From: Alcaligenaceae bacterium SAGV5
GTDB lineage: Bacteria; Pseudomonadota; Gammaproteobacteria; Burkholderiales; Burkholderiaceae_B
DNA: 64,000 nt
Reading direction: 5' to 3'
Assembly: GCA_009360345.1 (NCBI GenBank)
Contig: SPDP01000001.1
Location: 2,046,001 to 2,110,000, forward strand
Positions 16,976-26,104 of the stretch are shown piece after piece. Positions within the stretch are counted from its first letter, which is position 1. Each line of letters starts with the position of its first letter. A program made the translations under genes and the position numbers. A model generated the notes under the pieces. The model had not been told where the DNA came from. It saw only the letters and a program-made list of their open reading frames with translations, and made no database searches.

Positions 16976-18193
16976 ATGCGCATACGTCCCGACTCCGCGG
17001 CATTCGTCCTGCTTCTGGCCTCATTGTCCGCGTTGCCGGCGCTCTCCACCGATATGGCGCTGCCCGCCCTGGCGGCCATCGGCCTCGACCTGCACGTTCC
17101 TCCCTCCAGCGCGGCCCTGACCCTGAGCCTGTTCCTGGCCGGCTTCGCCATCGCGCCGCTGGCCTATGGCCCCCTGGCCGACCGCTATGGCCGGCGTCCC
17201 ATCGTGCTGTTCGGCGGCGTGCTGTTCTCGCTGGCCAGCGTGGCCTGCGCGCTGGCGCCCAGCCTGGCCGCGCTGCTGGTGTTCCGCGTGCTGCAAGGAG
17301 TGGGGGCGGGCGCCGGCTCGGTCATGGCGCTCACCATCGTGCGCGACCTGTTCCAGGGCCACATCGCGCGCGCCCGTCTGTCGTATGTCGCCAGCATGCG
17401 CATCGTCGCGCCCATGATCGCGCCCACCCTGGGCAGCTGGGTCATGTACTTCGCCGGCTGGCGCTCGATCTACTGGGTGATGGCCGTGGCGGGCGTGGCG
17501 ACGACCCTGGCGGTGTACCTGGGCATGGCCGAGACCCGGCCCGCGGGCGCGGCGCCCGTGCGCATCTCCGTGGGGGCGCTGCTGCGTACCTATGCGCGGG
17601 TGCTGGGCAATCCCATCCTGCTGGGCAATACCCTGGTCAACGCGTTGACCTTCGGCTGCCAGTTCGCCTACATCACCGGATCGCCGCTGCTGATGATGCA
17701 GCTGCTGGGCATGTCGCCGCAGGCCTTCGGCGCCGTGTTCGCGATGACGGCTTTCGGCATCATGGCCGCTTCGCTCATCAACGGGCGCCTGAACGCGCGC
17801 GGCGTCGCGCCCCACAAGCTCTTGTGGACCGGATTGGTCCTGTCGAGTTCGACCAGCGTGGCGCTGGCGGTGCTGGGGTTCGCCGATGCCTTGTCGGCAT
17901 GGTCGCTGGTGCCGCTCTTGATGCTGAACACCTTCTCGTTCGGCATGATCGCGCCGAATGCCTCGCATGCGGCGGTGGAGCCCCTGCCCGAGGTGGCCGG
18001 CGTGGCCTCGGCCGTGGTCAGCTGCGTGATGATGGCGGTGGGCGCGCTGTCGGGGTCGCTGGTGACCCTGCTCTACGACGGCCACAGCGCGCGGGCCATC
18101 ACCGGCATCATGGCCGTGTGCACGCTGTCGGCCTTGTCCCTTTACGCGTTCTGGGTGCGGCGGCTGCCCGCGTCCGCGCCCAGGCACGCCTGA
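16976..18193 (+). CDS. Bcr/CflA-family MFS drug-resistance exporter
   Basis: A 405-residue, 12-TM proton antiporter of the DHA1 Bcr/CflA group. ATG 16976 gives MRIRPDSAAFVLLLASLSAL, with the family's TM1 segment LPALSTDMALPAL. The MFS motif A (GPLADRYGRRPI) follows TM2, and the antiporter motif C-like segment (APTLGSWVMYFAGWRSIYW) comes in TM5. No strong ribosome-binding site is visible. It lies 110 bases downstream of the ferric-siderophore receptor on the same strand. In iron loci such exporters can secrete siderophores, but no biosynthesis genes are here, so either drug or siderophore export is possible. Confidence 0.9.
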   Translation: MRIRPDSAAFVLLLASLSALPALSTDMALPALAAIGLDLHVPPSSAALTLSLFLAGFAIAPLAYGPLADRYGRRPIVLFGGVLFSLASVACALAPSLAALLVFRVLQGVGAGAGSVMALTIVRDLFQGHIARARLSYVASMRIVAPMIAPTLGSWVMYFAGWRSIYWVMAVAGVATTLAVYLGMAETRPAGAAPVRISVGALLRTYARVLGNPILLGNTLVNALTFGCQFAYITGSPLLMMQLLGMSPQAFGAVFAMTAFGIMAASLINGRLNARGVAPHKLLWTGLVLSSSTSVALAVLGFADALSAWSLVPLLMLNTFSFGMIAPNASHAAVEPLPEVAGVASAVVSCVMMAVGALSGSLVTLLYDGHSARAITGIMAVCTLSALSLYAFWVRRLPASAPRHA

Positions 18194-18580
18194 TCAGCGC
18201 AGCACGAAGCCGCCGACCTTGCCATCCTGCAGGTTGAGCGTGCCGACCAGGTCGTCGCCGCCGTCCTTGAACGTGATCTTCCACAGCGAGAACTGATAGG
18301 ACTGCTGCCGGTAATCGCCCAGGCGCTGGACCTGGTAGCCGGCGTGCAGGCGCGGTCCCAGCTGCGTCGCCACGGCGTCGAACTGGGCGCGGTCCAGCTT
18401 GGCGAAATCGGCGCTGCCCGAAGACACGAACTGCTGGTAATTGTTGCCTTCGATGGCGGTCAGCAGCGTCTTGAGCATCTGCGTTTCGGTCTCGACGGCG
18501 GCCGCGTCGGCGGCGTATCCGGGGGCATGGAGCGCGGCGGCAAGCGCCACGGCCGTGAGCGCCCTGCGCGTGAAATTCAT
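18194..18580 (-). CDS. Small secreted protein, function unknown
   Basis: A 128-residue protein with a clear Sec signal peptide (MNFTRRALTAVALAAALHA, cleavage near GYAADA). The mature part has an N-terminal helix (TQMLKTLLTAIEGNNYQQFVSSGS) followed by a beta-rich C-terminus, a layout like small NTF2-fold (DUF3887/DUF4864-type) periplasmic proteins. I do not recognise a specific family. ATG 18580 overlaps the stop of the upstream deoxyribosyltransferase gene (ATGA), so expression is coupled. It is convergent with the exporter, with stops directly abutting (18193/18194). Confidence 0.75.
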   Translation of the reverse strand: MNFTRRALTAVALAAALHAPGYAADAAAVETETQMLKTLLTAIEGNNYQQFVSSGSADFAKLDRAQFDAVATQLGPRLHAGYQVQRLGDYRQQSYQFSLWKITFKDGGDDLVGTLNLQDGKVGGFVLR

Positions 18581-19095
18581 GGTGACTCCTGGTGGGATGG
18601 AGAGGCCGCGTGCGCCGCGGCGATGGCTTGCAGGCAGTCGTCGGGGCCGCCCTGGACCAGGGTGACGCTGCAAGCCAGCATCAGATTCAGGCCCAATCCG
18701 AAATTCTCGACCAGATAACCCTGGCCGTCCACCGGATGGCCATCGGGATCCGTGCCGGTGGCGACGCGCCGCGCCATCGGACGCGTGTCGTCGGCGTATC
18801 CCCAGACCGGCTTGCCCCGCGCGGCGGCGTAGCCGATCTCGAACGCGGTGCCCGAGTCCGGTTCCTGGCCGCGGAAGGGCGCCAGGTTGGCCATGACCAC
18901 GTCGGCCCGCTCCAGCAGCGCCACGTTGGCCTGGTAGATGCCCCGCGCGGCGTCCGGCGGCGCCGCGTGCGGCGCGGGCTCATCCAGGGGGAACAGCCCC
19001 TCGTAGCCGTGCCGGGCGCAGGAGGCCTTCAGCCGTTGGCCATGGGCGCGGGCGTCGGGCCGGAACACGTCCGGCCCGGCAAGATAGATCCGCAT
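18577..19095 (-). CDS. Nucleoside 2-deoxyribosyltransferase-like protein
   Basis: A 172-residue Rossmann-like protein of the nucleoside 2-deoxyribosyltransferase family (purine/pyrimidine salvage by base exchange). Visible hallmarks are the N-terminal MRIYLAGPDVFRPDA strand-loop, the DVVMANLAPFRGQEPDSGTAFEIGYAAARGKPVWGY block that carries the catalytic Glu (in AFEIGYA), and a C-terminal helix with the NLML segment. It lies 18 bases after grxD and overlaps the small secreted protein downstream. Related proteins act as nucleotide hydrolases (Rcl/DNPH1), so the reaction could be N-glycosidase rather than transferase. Confidence 0.85.
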   Translation of the reverse strand: MRIYLAGPDVFRPDARAHGQRLKASCARHGYEGLFPLDEPAPHAAPPDAARGIYQANVALLERADVVMANLAPFRGQEPDSGTAFEIGYAAARGKPVWGYADDTRPMARRVATGTDPDGHPVDGQGYLVENFGLGLNLMLACSVTLVQGGPDDCLQAIAAAHAASPSHQESP

Positions 19096-19113
19096 GGCTC
19101 GGCCGGTTCCCGA

Positions 19114-19440
19114 TCAGGCCACGACGCCGGCGTCGGCCAGCAACTGCTTGAGCTCGCCGCTTTCATGCAGCTCGGCCAGGATGTCCGAGCCGCCGATGAA
19201 CTCGCCCTTGATGTAGAGCTGCGGGATGGTGGGCCAGTTCGAATATTCCTTGATGCCCTGGCGGACCGCGTCGTCTTCCAGCACGTTCACGGTGGCCAGC
19301 TGCCGCACGCCGTTGGCCTTGAGCAACTGGATGGCGCGTCCCGAGAAGCCGCATTGCGGGAATTGGGCGGTGCCCTTCATGAACAGCACGACAGGGTTGT
19401 CGGTAACGGTCTGCCGGATGAAATCTTGCACGTCGCTCAT
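19114..19440 (-). CDS. grxD: Monothiol glutaredoxin, Grx4 type
   Basis: A 108-residue monothiol glutaredoxin with the CGFS active site (Cys30 in FPQCGFSGRAIQLLK). The rest of the glutathione-binding surface is kept: WPTIPQLYIKGEFIGGSDI. Class-II monothiol glutaredoxins bind a bridging 2Fe-2S cluster as homodimers or with BolA, and deliver Fe-S clusters. Here it follows prmC on the minus strand with a 37-base gap, the usual position after prfA-prmC in Burkholderiales. Confidence 0.97.
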   Translation of the reverse strand: MSDVQDFIRQTVTDNPVVLFMKGTAQFPQCGFSGRAIQLLKANGVRQLATVNVLEDDAVRQGIKEYSNWPTIPQLYIKGEFIGGSDILAELHESGELKQLLADAGVVA

Positions 19441-19477
19441 GGCGATCCTCGTACAGTGTGAAAGGTGATGATGTCGA

Positions 19478-20299
19478 TTATAGGTATCCGCCGGAAATCC
19501 GCTCGATGCCGGCCAGGTCGCGGCGGCTTTCGACGCGGATGAAGCCGGCGGCGTCCAGCAAGTCCAGCACCTGCCCGGCCTGGTCCCAGCCGTGCTCCAT
19601 CCAGAGCGCGCCGCCGGATTTGAGCCAGGCCGGGGCGCCGCGGACGATGGCGCGCAGCGCTTCCAGCCCGTCGGCCCGGTCGGTCAGCGCCAGCGGCGGC
19701 TCGTGGCGCAGGTCGCCCTGTGTCAGGTGGGGGTCGGCGGCGGCGATGTAGGGCGGATTGGAAACGATCACGTCGTAGGTGGGGGCGGGCGCGGCGCCGT
19801 TCAAGGCCCCGTACCAGTCGCCCGGCCGGAACGTGACGGCGGCGCCGAGCCGCGTGGCGTTGGCGGCGGCCACCGCCAGCGCATCGGGACTCAGGTCCGT
19901 GGCGTCGACCGCCGCGTCGGGGCGGGCCAGCGCGATCGAGACGGCAATGGCGCCGCTGCCGGTCCCCAGGTCGAGCACCCGGGGGCTGGATTTGCCGCGC
20001 AGATGCGCCAGCGCGGTTTCCACCAGCAATTCGGTTTCGGGGCGGGGAATCAGCACCGCCGGCGACACCTGGAAATCGTGGCCCATGAACTCGCGCTCGC
20101 CCAGGAGGTAGGCCATGGGCTCGCCGTCGCAGCGCCGCCGCGCCCAGTCCAGGAAGACCGTGATCTGGTCGCCAGGCAGGGATTCGTCGTCGTGGGCGAT
20201 CAGCCAGGCGCGGCCGACGCCCAGGGCCCGCTCCAGCAGCATGCGGGCCTCCAGCAGCGGCAGGCCGCAGCCGGCGATCAGCTCGCGCGCGGTGGCCAT
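19478..20299 (-). CDS. prmC: Peptide chain release factor N5-glutamine methyltransferase
   Basis: A 273-residue SAM-dependent methyltransferase that methylates the GGQ glutamine of release factors. It has an N-terminal helical domain (about 1-85), then the SAM motif RVLDLGTGSGAIAVS and the catalytic NPPY (in VIVSNPPYIAAADPHL). EPPLALTDRADGLEALR is another family segment. ATG 20299 is the likely start; the frame is open further upstream but has no homologous extension. prfA, encoding a substrate, ends 5 bases upstream. Confidence 0.97.
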   Translation of the reverse strand: MATARELIAGCGLPLLEARMLLERALGVGRAWLIAHDDESLPGDQITVFLDWARRRCDGEPMAYLLGEREFMGHDFQVSPAVLIPRPETELLVETALAHLRGKSSPRVLDLGTGSGAIAVSIALARPDAAVDATDLSPDALAVAAANATRLGAAVTFRPGDWYGALNGAAPAPTYDVIVSNPPYIAAADPHLTQGDLRHEPPLALTDRADGLEALRAIVRGAPAWLKSGGALWMEHGWDQAGQVLDLLDAAGFIRVESRRDLAGIERISGGYL

Positions 20300-20304
20300 G
20301 GCGC

Positions 20305-21384
20305 TCAGTCGTCGCCCAGCGCGGCCAGCAGCTCGGCCTGGTGTTCCGAGGCCAGGGCGGAGATCAGCTCTTCCAGGTCGCCGTCCAGCACGTTCTGCAG
20401 CTTGTACAGCGTCAGGTTGATGCGGTGGTCGGTGACCCGGCCCTGCGGGAAGTTGTAGGTGCGGATGCGCTCGGAACGGTCGCCCGAGCCGACCAGGCTC
20501 TTGCGGTGCGCGGCTTCCTTGGCGTGGCGCTCGCGCTGTTCCTTGTCCTTGATCCGGGCCGCCAGCACCTTCATCGCCTTGTCGCGGTTGCGGTGCTGCG
20601 AACGGTCGTCCTGGCATTCGACCACGATGCCGGTGGGCAGGTGGATGATGCGCACCGCCGAATCGGTCTTGTTGATGTGCTGTCCGCCCGCGCCGCTGGC
20701 GCGGAAGGTGTCGATGCGCAGGTCGGCGGGATTGATCTGCACCTCGGCCACTTCGTCGGCTTCCGGCATGATCGCCACCGTGCAGGCCGAGGTGTGGATG
20801 CGGCCCTGCGTTTCGGTGGCCGGGACCCGCTGCACGCGATGCCCGCCCGATTCGAACTTGAGCCTGCCGTAGGCGCCGTCGCCCGCGATGCGCACGATCG
20901 CTTCCTTGTAACCGCCCAGCTCCGATTCGCTCATCGACATGATTTCCACCTGCCAGCGATTGCGCTCGGCATAGCGGGTGTACATGCGCAGCAGGTCGCC
21001 CGCGAACAGCGCGCTCTCGTCGCCGCCGGTGCCGGCGCGCACTTCCAGGAACAGGCTGCGGCTGTCGTCGGGGTCGCGCGGCAGCAGCAGGATACGCAAC
21101 TCGCCTTCCAGCTCCTCCAGCCGGTCCTTGCCCGCGCGTAACTCTTCCTCGGCCATGGCTTTCATGTCGGGATCGCCCAGCATCTCCTGGGCCGTCTCGA
21201 TGTCCGCCTCGGTGCCTTCGTACTGCTTGAAGCCATTGGCGACCGGCTCGATCTCCGCGCGCTCGCGCGACAGCTTGCGGAAGGTGTCCATGTTGCTGGC
21301 GGTTTCAGGCGCCGCGAGCAACGCGTCCAGTTCGGCGAGGCGTCGAGACAACTGCTCGAGCCGGGCCCGCATCGATGCTTTCAT
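20305..21384 (-). CDS. prfA: Peptide chain release factor 1
   Basis: A 359-residue class-I release factor. The stop-codon-reading PxT motif ([14 protein letters not shown]) identifies RF1 (UAA/UAG) rather than RF2, and the peptidyl-hydrolysis GGQ motif is in [18 protein letters not shown] (about residue 234). Length is normal (E. coli 360). It is part of a tight hemA-prfA-prmC-grxD unit, with 6 bases between the hemA stop and its ATG. Confidence 0.98.
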   Translation of the reverse strand: MKASMRARLEQLSRRLAELDALLAAPETASNMDTFRKLSRERAEIEPVANGFKQYEGTEADIETAQEMLGDPDMKAMAEEELRAGKDRLEELEGELRILLLPRDPDDSRSLFLEVRAGTGGDESALFAGDLLRMYTRYAERNRWQVEIMSMSESELGGYKEAIVRIAGDGAYGRLKFESGGHRVQRVPATETQGRIHTSACTVAIMPEADEVAEVQINPADLRIDTFRASGAGGQHINKTDSAVRIIHLPTGIVVECQDDRSQHRNRDKAMKVLAARIKDKEQRERHAKEAAHRKSLVGSGDRSERIRTYNFPQGRVTDHRINLTLYKLQNVLDGDLEELISALASEHQAELLAALGDD

Positions 21385-21390
21385 GAAAGG

Positions 21391-22668
21391 CTAATGGTTG
21401 CGCTCGGAACGCGACGAGAACAGGCGCGGCAACCAGGCCAGCAGCTGCTGGCGGTCGGCGCCTTCGCTATGGTTGAGGGCGGACAGCGGGCCGTGCAGGT
21501 ACTTCTGCGTCAGGCCGTGCGCCAATTGTTCCAGGACTTGCTCGGGCGCGTCGCCGCGGGCCAGCGCCTTGCGGGCGCGATCCAGCTCGGCCTGCCGCAT
21601 CGCGTCGGCGGCCTGGTGCAGGTCGCGGATGACCGGCACCACCGAGCGCGTATCCATCCAGTGCATGAAATTCTGCACCCGCGTCTCGATGATGGCCTCG
21701 GCCTGCACCACCGCCGCCTTGCGCGCATCCGACGCGTTCTGCACCAGCCGGCCCAGATCGTCCACCGAATACAGATAGACGTCGTCCAGCCGGCCCACCT
21801 CGGGTTCGATATCGCGCGGCACGGCCAGGTCTATCATCACCATCGGCCGGTGGCGGCGCGTCTTGGTGGCGCGTTCGACCATGCCCAGCCCCAGGATGGG
21901 CAGCGAACTGGCCGTGCTCGACACCACCACGTCGAAATCCGCCAGCTTCTCGGGCAGCTCCGACAACCGCATTGCGCCGGCCGAGAACCTCGAGGCCAGC
22001 GTCTCGGCCCGTTCCACCGTGCGATTGGCCACCACCATCTTCTTGGGGTGATGCGCGGCCAGGTGCGTCGCACAGAGCTCGATCATCTCGCCCGCGCCGA
22101 TCAGCAGCACGTTGACCTCGGCCAGATCTCCGAACACCCGCTCCGCCAGCCGCGCCGCGGCCGCGGCCATCGACACCGACTGCGCGCCGATGGCTGTTTG
22201 CGAACGGACCTCCTTGGCCACCGAGAACGTGCGCTGGAACAACTGGTGCAACAGCGTGCCCATCGCCCCGGCTTCCTCGGCCGCGCGCACCGCGTCCTTC
22301 ATCTGCCCCAGGATCTGGGGCTCGCCCAGCACCATCGAATCCAGCCCGCTGGCCACGCGGAACGCGTGCCGGACGGCGTCGTGGTGGATGTGGCGATAAA
22401 GGTGGGGTTGCAGCGACCGGTTGTCGAACTGGCGGTAGTCCGCCAGCCACGTCGGCAGATGCTCGGCCACGCCCGGTTCGGCCGCACAGTAGATCTCGGT
22501 GCGATTACAGGTGGACAGGATGGCCGCCTCGCGCACCGCACCGCCGAACGCCGACCGCAGCCCCGCCAGCGCCGGGCTGACCAGCTCCAGCGGCAGCGAC
22601 ACCCGTTCCCGCACCGAAACCGGGGCGGAGACGTGATTCAGGCCGAATGTAAGAACGTCGACGGACAT
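21391..22668 (-). CDS. hemA: Glutamyl-tRNA reductase
   Basis: A 425-residue enzyme of the C5 pathway that reduces glutamyl-tRNA to glutamate-1-semialdehyde, the first committed step of tetrapyrrole synthesis. ATG 22668 gives [16 protein letters not shown]; an in-frame upstream ATG (22707) adds 13 residues without homology. The catalytic Cys is in [15 protein letters not shown] (about residue 50). The NADPH-binding segment is [16 protein letters not shown], and a C-terminal dimerisation domain follows. The start lies inside the 3' end of the maleate-isomerase frame. Confidence 0.97.
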   Translation of the reverse strand: MSVDVLTFGLNHVSAPVSVRERVSLPLELVSPALAGLRSAFGGAVREAAILSTCNRTEIYCAAEPGVAEHLPTWLADYRQFDNRSLQPHLYRHIHHDAVRHAFRVASGLDSMVLGEPQILGQMKDAVRAAEEAGAMGTLLHQLFQRTFSVAKEVRSQTAIGAQSVSMAAAAARLAERVFGDLAEVNVLLIGAGEMIELCATHLAAHHPKKMVVANRTVERAETLASRFSAGAMRLSELPEKLADFDVVVSSTASSLPILGLGMVERATKTRRHRPMVMIDLAVPRDIEPEVGRLDDVYLYSVDDLGRLVQNASDARKAAVVQAEAIIETRVQNFMHWMDTRSVVPVIRDLHQAADAMRQAELDRARKALARGDAPEQVLEQLAHGLTQKYLHGPLSALNHSEGADRQQLLAWLPRLFSSRSERNH

Positions 22669-23441
22669 GGGGCAAAAGGGAAAAGGGCCACGAATGACAA
22701 GGGCCACCCGCCATTATAAAGGGTTGGGAGGGGGGAAGGGAATCTCTCCAGCATCCCCCTGACCGTACACACCGCCGTCGACACCACCGGCACCTCCAGC
22801 CTGTCCTGCACCACCTGGATCGCCGGCAGCGACGGCATCTGCACGCACGCCGACAGCACCACGGCGTCGACGCCGCGCGTGTTCAGCGTCTTCACGTCCT
22901 CCACCAGCCGCATGGGATCGCGCCGGCCGACCTCCAGGTTATCGGGGATTTCGAAGCACTTGGCGTCGATCACCTCGATGCCCTCGTTCTCGATGTACTT
23001 CACGACGAGGTCGGTCAGCGGGCGCATGTAGGGAGCCATGAGCGAAATGCGTTTGGCGCCCAGCCGGTGCAGCCCCTCGACCAGCGCGCCGGCCGAGGTC
23101 ATGACGGGCGCGTCGCAGTGGTTGGCGCGCGCGACCTCGGTCAGCTCGCGTTCGGTCTGGCGGTGGTAGCCCAGGCCCATGGCCATGATGGCCACCAGGC
23201 AGGCGGTGCTCATGACATCCACGCGGGCGTCGGCCAGTTCGGCGGCGCAGCGCAGGCCTTCGCGGTTCATGGCCTCGAGTTCTTCCTTGGTGACCTTGTG
23301 CATGCGCATGCGGCTGGAATGGAAGGTGAAGCGTTCGGGCCGGATGGCCTCGCGGGCACGCAGCATGGCGGGGATTTCCGTCTCCATGGTGGTGTTGGAG
23401 CTGGGGACGATCTGGCCGATGCGATAGAGGCGGGATGTCAT
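22638..23441 (-). CDS. Maleate cis-trans isomerase / Asp-Glu racemase family protein, atypical C-terminus
   Basis: A 267-residue Asp/Glu racemase superfamily protein closest in layout to maleate isomerase (maleate to fumarate). The N-terminal catalytic Cys loop of racemases is replaced by [14 protein letters not shown], as in maleate isomerases, which keep Asn and a following Cys pair; candidate nucleophiles are the Cys in [14 protein letters not shown] (near residue 80) and the Cys in [11 protein letters not shown] (near 195). After [13 protein letters not shown] the frame runs into 35 residues of low-complexity text and ends 31 bases inside hemA, unlike the short conserved tail usually seen. 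It is the last gene of the aromatic-acid unit, and fumarate would be its end product. Confidence 0.82.
   Translation of the reverse strand: MTSRLYRIGQIVPSSNTTMETEIPAMLRAREAIRPERFTFHSSRMRMHKVTKEELEAMNREGLRCAAELADARVDVMSTACLVAIMAMGLGYHRQTERELTEVARANHCDAPVMTSAGALVEGLHRLGAKRISLMAPYMRPLTDLVVKYIENEGIEVIDAKCFEIPDNLEVGRRDPMRLVEDVKTLNTRGVDAVVLSACVQMPSLPAIQVVQDRLEVPVVSTAVCTVRGMLERFPSPLPTLYNGGWPLSFVALFPFAPCPSTFLHSA
22713..22718 (-). promoter_or_regulatory. Candidate -10 element for hemA
   Basis: The minus strand carries a perfect TATAAT here, about 45 bases before the hemA ATG and inside the C-terminal codons of the upstream maleate-isomerase frame. The -35 region is poor (no TTGACA-like hexamer 16-18 bases upstream), so this is only a candidate. 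Confidence 0.4.
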
Positions 23442-23459
23442 GGCGTTTCCTGCGCGGGT

Positions 23460-24437
23460 TCAGTCGAGGGTGATGTTGGCGAGCTTGACGACGGATTCGA
23501 AGCGCTGGGTGTCGGCCTTGACGGCCTGGGCCAGGTCGGCGGCCGAGGCGGGCCAGGCTTCGAAGCCGAAGGTGTCGAATTGTTTGCGCACGTCGGGCTC
23601 GGCCACGGCCTTGGCGACGCCGTTGTTGATGGCGTCGATGGCGGCCTTGGGGGTGCCCTTGGGCGCGAACAGGGCGACCCAGGTCTTGAGTTCGAAGTTG
23701 GCGGGGCCGCCGGCCTCCGAGACGGTGGGAATGCCGCCATACAAGGCCAGGCGCCTGGGCGCGGCCAGGGCCAGCAGCTTGACCTTCTTGGCCTGGTAGA
23801 GCTGGGCCACGGTGGCGGCGGTGCCGAAGGCCCAGTCGACTTCGCCGGTGGCGACGGCGGTATAGAGCTGCGGCAGTTCCTTGAACGGCACGTGGGTCAT
23901 GTGGGTGCCGGTCTGGGTCTGGAACATGGAGGCGCCGATGTGGGCGACACTGCCCAGGCCCCAGGTGCCGTAGGTCTGGTTGCCGCCCTTGGCCTTGGCG
24001 TCGGCGATGAGGTCGGCGACGTTGTTCCAGGGCGACTTGGCCGAGACGACGATGAAGAAGTTGGTGGTGTAGACGGGCGAGGCCGGCTCGAAGTCGGCGA
24101 CCGGGTCGAAGGGCAGTTTCTTGTACAGGTGCGGGTGCAGCGTCATGTGCGTGTTGTCGACCACGACCAGGGACAGGCCGTCGGGCGCGGCGCGCTTGAC
24201 GTCGCCGATGGCCAGCCAGCCGTTGGCGCCGGGCTTGTTCTCGACGATGAGGGGCTGGCCCCAGGTCTTGGACAGTTTTTCGCCGACCAGGCGGGTGACG
24301 GCGTCGGGACCGCTGCCCACCGAGTAGGGCAGGACGACCCGCACGGGCTTGGCGGGGTAGGCGGGGGCCTGGGCAGCGGCTTGGCCGGCGCCCAGGACCA
24401 GGAGCAGGGCGGCGGCGCCGCGCAGGATGGTTTTCAT
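23460..24437 (-). CDS. Bug/TctC-family periplasmic solute-binding protein
   Basis: A 325-residue binding protein with a Sec signal peptide (MKTILRGAAALLLVLGAGQA, cleavage near AAAQAPA). The mature start YPAKPVRVVLPYSVGSGPDA and the VENKPGANG and APDGLSLV segments are the family signature. It lies 18 bases upstream of the maleate-isomerase gene and 36 bases downstream of the flavin monooxygenase, embedded in a catabolic operon. Inference: it captures the aromatic acid, or a related anion, degraded by the unit. It resembles the truncated Bug protein at the left end of the window in its HLGG/HIGA-style middle segment and NITLD end. Confidence 0.94.
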   Translation of the reverse strand: MKTILRGAAALLLVLGAGQAAAQAPAYPAKPVRVVLPYSVGSGPDAVTRLVGEKLSKTWGQPLIVENKPGANGWLAIGDVKRAAPDGLSLVVVDNTHMTLHPHLYKKLPFDPVADFEPASPVYTTNFFIVVSAKSPWNNVADLIADAKAKGGNQTYGTWGLGSVAHIGASMFQTQTGTHMTHVPFKELPQLYTAVATGEVDWAFGTAATVAQLYQAKKVKLLALAAPRRLALYGGIPTVSEAGGPANFELKTWVALFAPKGTPKAAIDAINNGVAKAVAEPDVRKQFDTFGFEAWPASAADLAQAVKADTQRFESVVKLANITLD

Positions 24438-24473
24438 GGTGTCTCCTCGTGGTTTGTTTCGTTGGCGTGGAAA

Positions 24474-25628
24474 TCAGGCGGGCGCGGGCGCGCGCTGGTG
24501 GCAGGACAGCGCCTCGCACGCGGACGCGAAATGCGGGTCGCGCAGTTTCAGGTCGTCGTGGCTGACCTGGCCGGTGCGCCGCATGTAGTCGTAGGCGAAC
24601 GAAACCGGGTCCAGGTGCATCTTGTCGGCGACGTTCTCGTACCAGTCCAGGCTGCGCGCCGCGGCGCTCTGGAAGCTGGATGAGGCGGGCCGGCGCTGGG
24701 TCTCGAAGGCGGCGAAGGCGGCCGGGAGGTCGCCGGGATGGCGGACCAGCCCCTGGTGCAGGGCGATGGCGTCCTGCATGGCCATGCGCGTGCCCGAGCC
24801 CAGCGAAAAGTGCACGGTGCGCAGCGCATCGCCCAGGAGGACGATGTTGCGGTGGGTCCATTGTTCGTTGCGGACGATATTGGCCTCGAACCAGAGCGAG
24901 CGGTTGGTCAGCAGCTCGTTGCCGCCCAGCTCGTGGCGGAAGACATCGGCGCAGTAGCGGCGGCTATCGTCCTCGCTCGCTTCGTGCAGGCCGGCGCGCT
25001 GCCAGGTGTCGGGGTCGACCTCGACCAGGAAGGTGCTCAACTCGGGGCTGTACTGGTAGCTGTGGGCGATGAACACGCCGTGCGGCGTTTCGCGGAAGAT
25101 GAGCGAGACCGGGTGGAAGCGCTGGCGGGTGCCGTACCAGGCGAATTTGTTGCGCCGCTTCTCGAAGCTGGGCTGGAACCGGTCGGCGAATTGCTTGCGC
25201 ACGGCGCTGTTGCCACCGTCGGCCGCCACCACCAGGTCCACTTCCCTGGCCAGCGCGGACACGTCGTCGATCCGGCGGTTGTATTCGATCTTGACGCCCT
25301 CGCGCCGGCAGGCGTCTTCCAGCACGCGCAGCATGTCGATGCGGGCGGTGCGCGAGAAGTGGTTGCCATGGACCTGGACGTGGGTGCCGCGATGGACGAT
25401 CTCCATGTAGTCGCAGCGTTCGTGGTGGGCCACGAAGGCCTTGAAGAACTCGGGATCGGCCTCTTGCAGGAAGGACAGGCCGACGTCCGAGAACACGACG
25501 CCCCAGCCGTAGGTGGCGCCGGCGGGGTTCTGTTCGTAGACCTGGATCTGGTGGGACGGATCGTGCTTCTTGGCCAGCAGCGAGAAGTACAGGCCGGCGG
25601 GACCGGCTCCGATGACGGCGATTTTCAT
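24474..25628 (-). CDS. FAD-dependent aryl-CoA monooxygenase, salicylyl-CoA 5-hydroxylase type
   Basis: A 384-residue class-A flavin monooxygenase. FAD motif GAGPAGLYFSLLAKK is at the N-terminus. The segment GWGVVFSDVGLSFL and the late FAD motif GDALRTVHFSLGSGTRMA are characteristic of the group that hydroxylates aryl-CoA thioesters (salicylyl-CoA 5-hydroxylase SdgC and the N-terminal half of anthraniloyl-CoA monooxygenase), rather than free aromatic acids. The context agrees: an aryl-acid adenylating ligase and a 4-hydroxybenzoyl-CoA-type thioesterase are directly upstream. ATG 25628 overlaps the thioesterase stop (ATGA). The ring position and exact acid are inferred, not read. Confidence 0.85.
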   Translation of the reverse strand: MKIAVIGAGPAGLYFSLLAKKHDPSHQIQVYEQNPAGATYGWGVVFSDVGLSFLQEADPEFFKAFVAHHERCDYMEIVHRGTHVQVHGNHFSRTARIDMLRVLEDACRREGVKIEYNRRIDDVSALAREVDLVVAADGGNSAVRKQFADRFQPSFEKRRNKFAWYGTRQRFHPVSLIFRETPHGVFIAHSYQYSPELSTFLVEVDPDTWQRAGLHEASEDDSRRYCADVFRHELGGNELLTNRSLWFEANIVRNEQWTHRNIVLLGDALRTVHFSLGSGTRMAMQDAIALHQGLVRHPGDLPAAFAAFETQRRPASSSFQSAAARSLDWYENVADKMHLDPVSFAYDYMRRTGQVSHDDLKLRDPHFASACEALSCHQRAPAPA

Positions 25629-26104
25629 GATGCAAGGCTCCCTGCCGTCGCGGCGGCGCCGCAGGCGGCCTGATAAGAGGTCAAGGCGTCGCGCAGCACG
25701 TCGGGCACGGGAATGGCCCGGCGCTCGCCGCGCGGAACGCAGATGGGGGTCAGTCTGGAGACGAAGGCAATCTGGCCGGTGGCCGTGGTGGCGGTCAGGT
25801 CCAGCACATAGGTCTGCGTGCGGATGTCCTCGACGGCGACGCGGATGTCGATCTCGTCGTCCGGCCACAGCGACGTGCGGAAATCGAAGGACAGCGCGCG
25901 GCTGGGCGTACCGAAGCCGAACTCGTCCTTGATGCGCTGGGGAGTCGAACCGAACAGCATGCCGTAGAAGAGTTCGACGGCGGAGATGACGTATTCGCCG
26001 AAGGTCACGGTGTAGACCACGCCAGCCGGGTCGCAGTCGCCCCATTTGACGCGGCGGCGCACGACGAAGGGAGTGGTCGAGAGCACGTGTTCGGTGCTGG
26101 TCAT
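25625..26104 (-). CDS. Hotdog acyl-CoA thioesterase, 4-hydroxybenzoyl-CoA thioesterase type
   Basis: A 159-residue hotdog protein. The active-site segment VKWGDCDPAGVVYTVTFGEYV matches Pseudomonas 4-hydroxybenzoyl-CoA thioesterase, with the catalytic Asp in DPAG. ATG 26104 and the stop both overlap neighbouring genes by 4 bases, so it is translationally coupled between the ligase and the monooxygenase. Expected role: release of the free hydroxylated acid (for example gentisate, if the substrate is salicylate) from its CoA thioester after hydroxylation. Confidence 0.88.
   Translation of the reverse strand: MTSTEHVLSTTPFVVRRRVKWGDCDPAGVVYTVTFGEYVISAVELFYGMLFGSTPQRIKDEFGFGTPSRALSFDFRTSLWPDDEIDIRVAVEDIRTQTYVLDLTATTATGQIAFVSRLTPICVPRGERRAIPVPDVLRDALTSYQAACGAAATAGSLAS

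Noticed and set aside
14643..17024. A 793-codon minus-strand frame opposite the TonB receptor
   Set aside because: Low-complexity shadow of a well-supported receptor; no homology-like motifs, and it crosses the exporter start.
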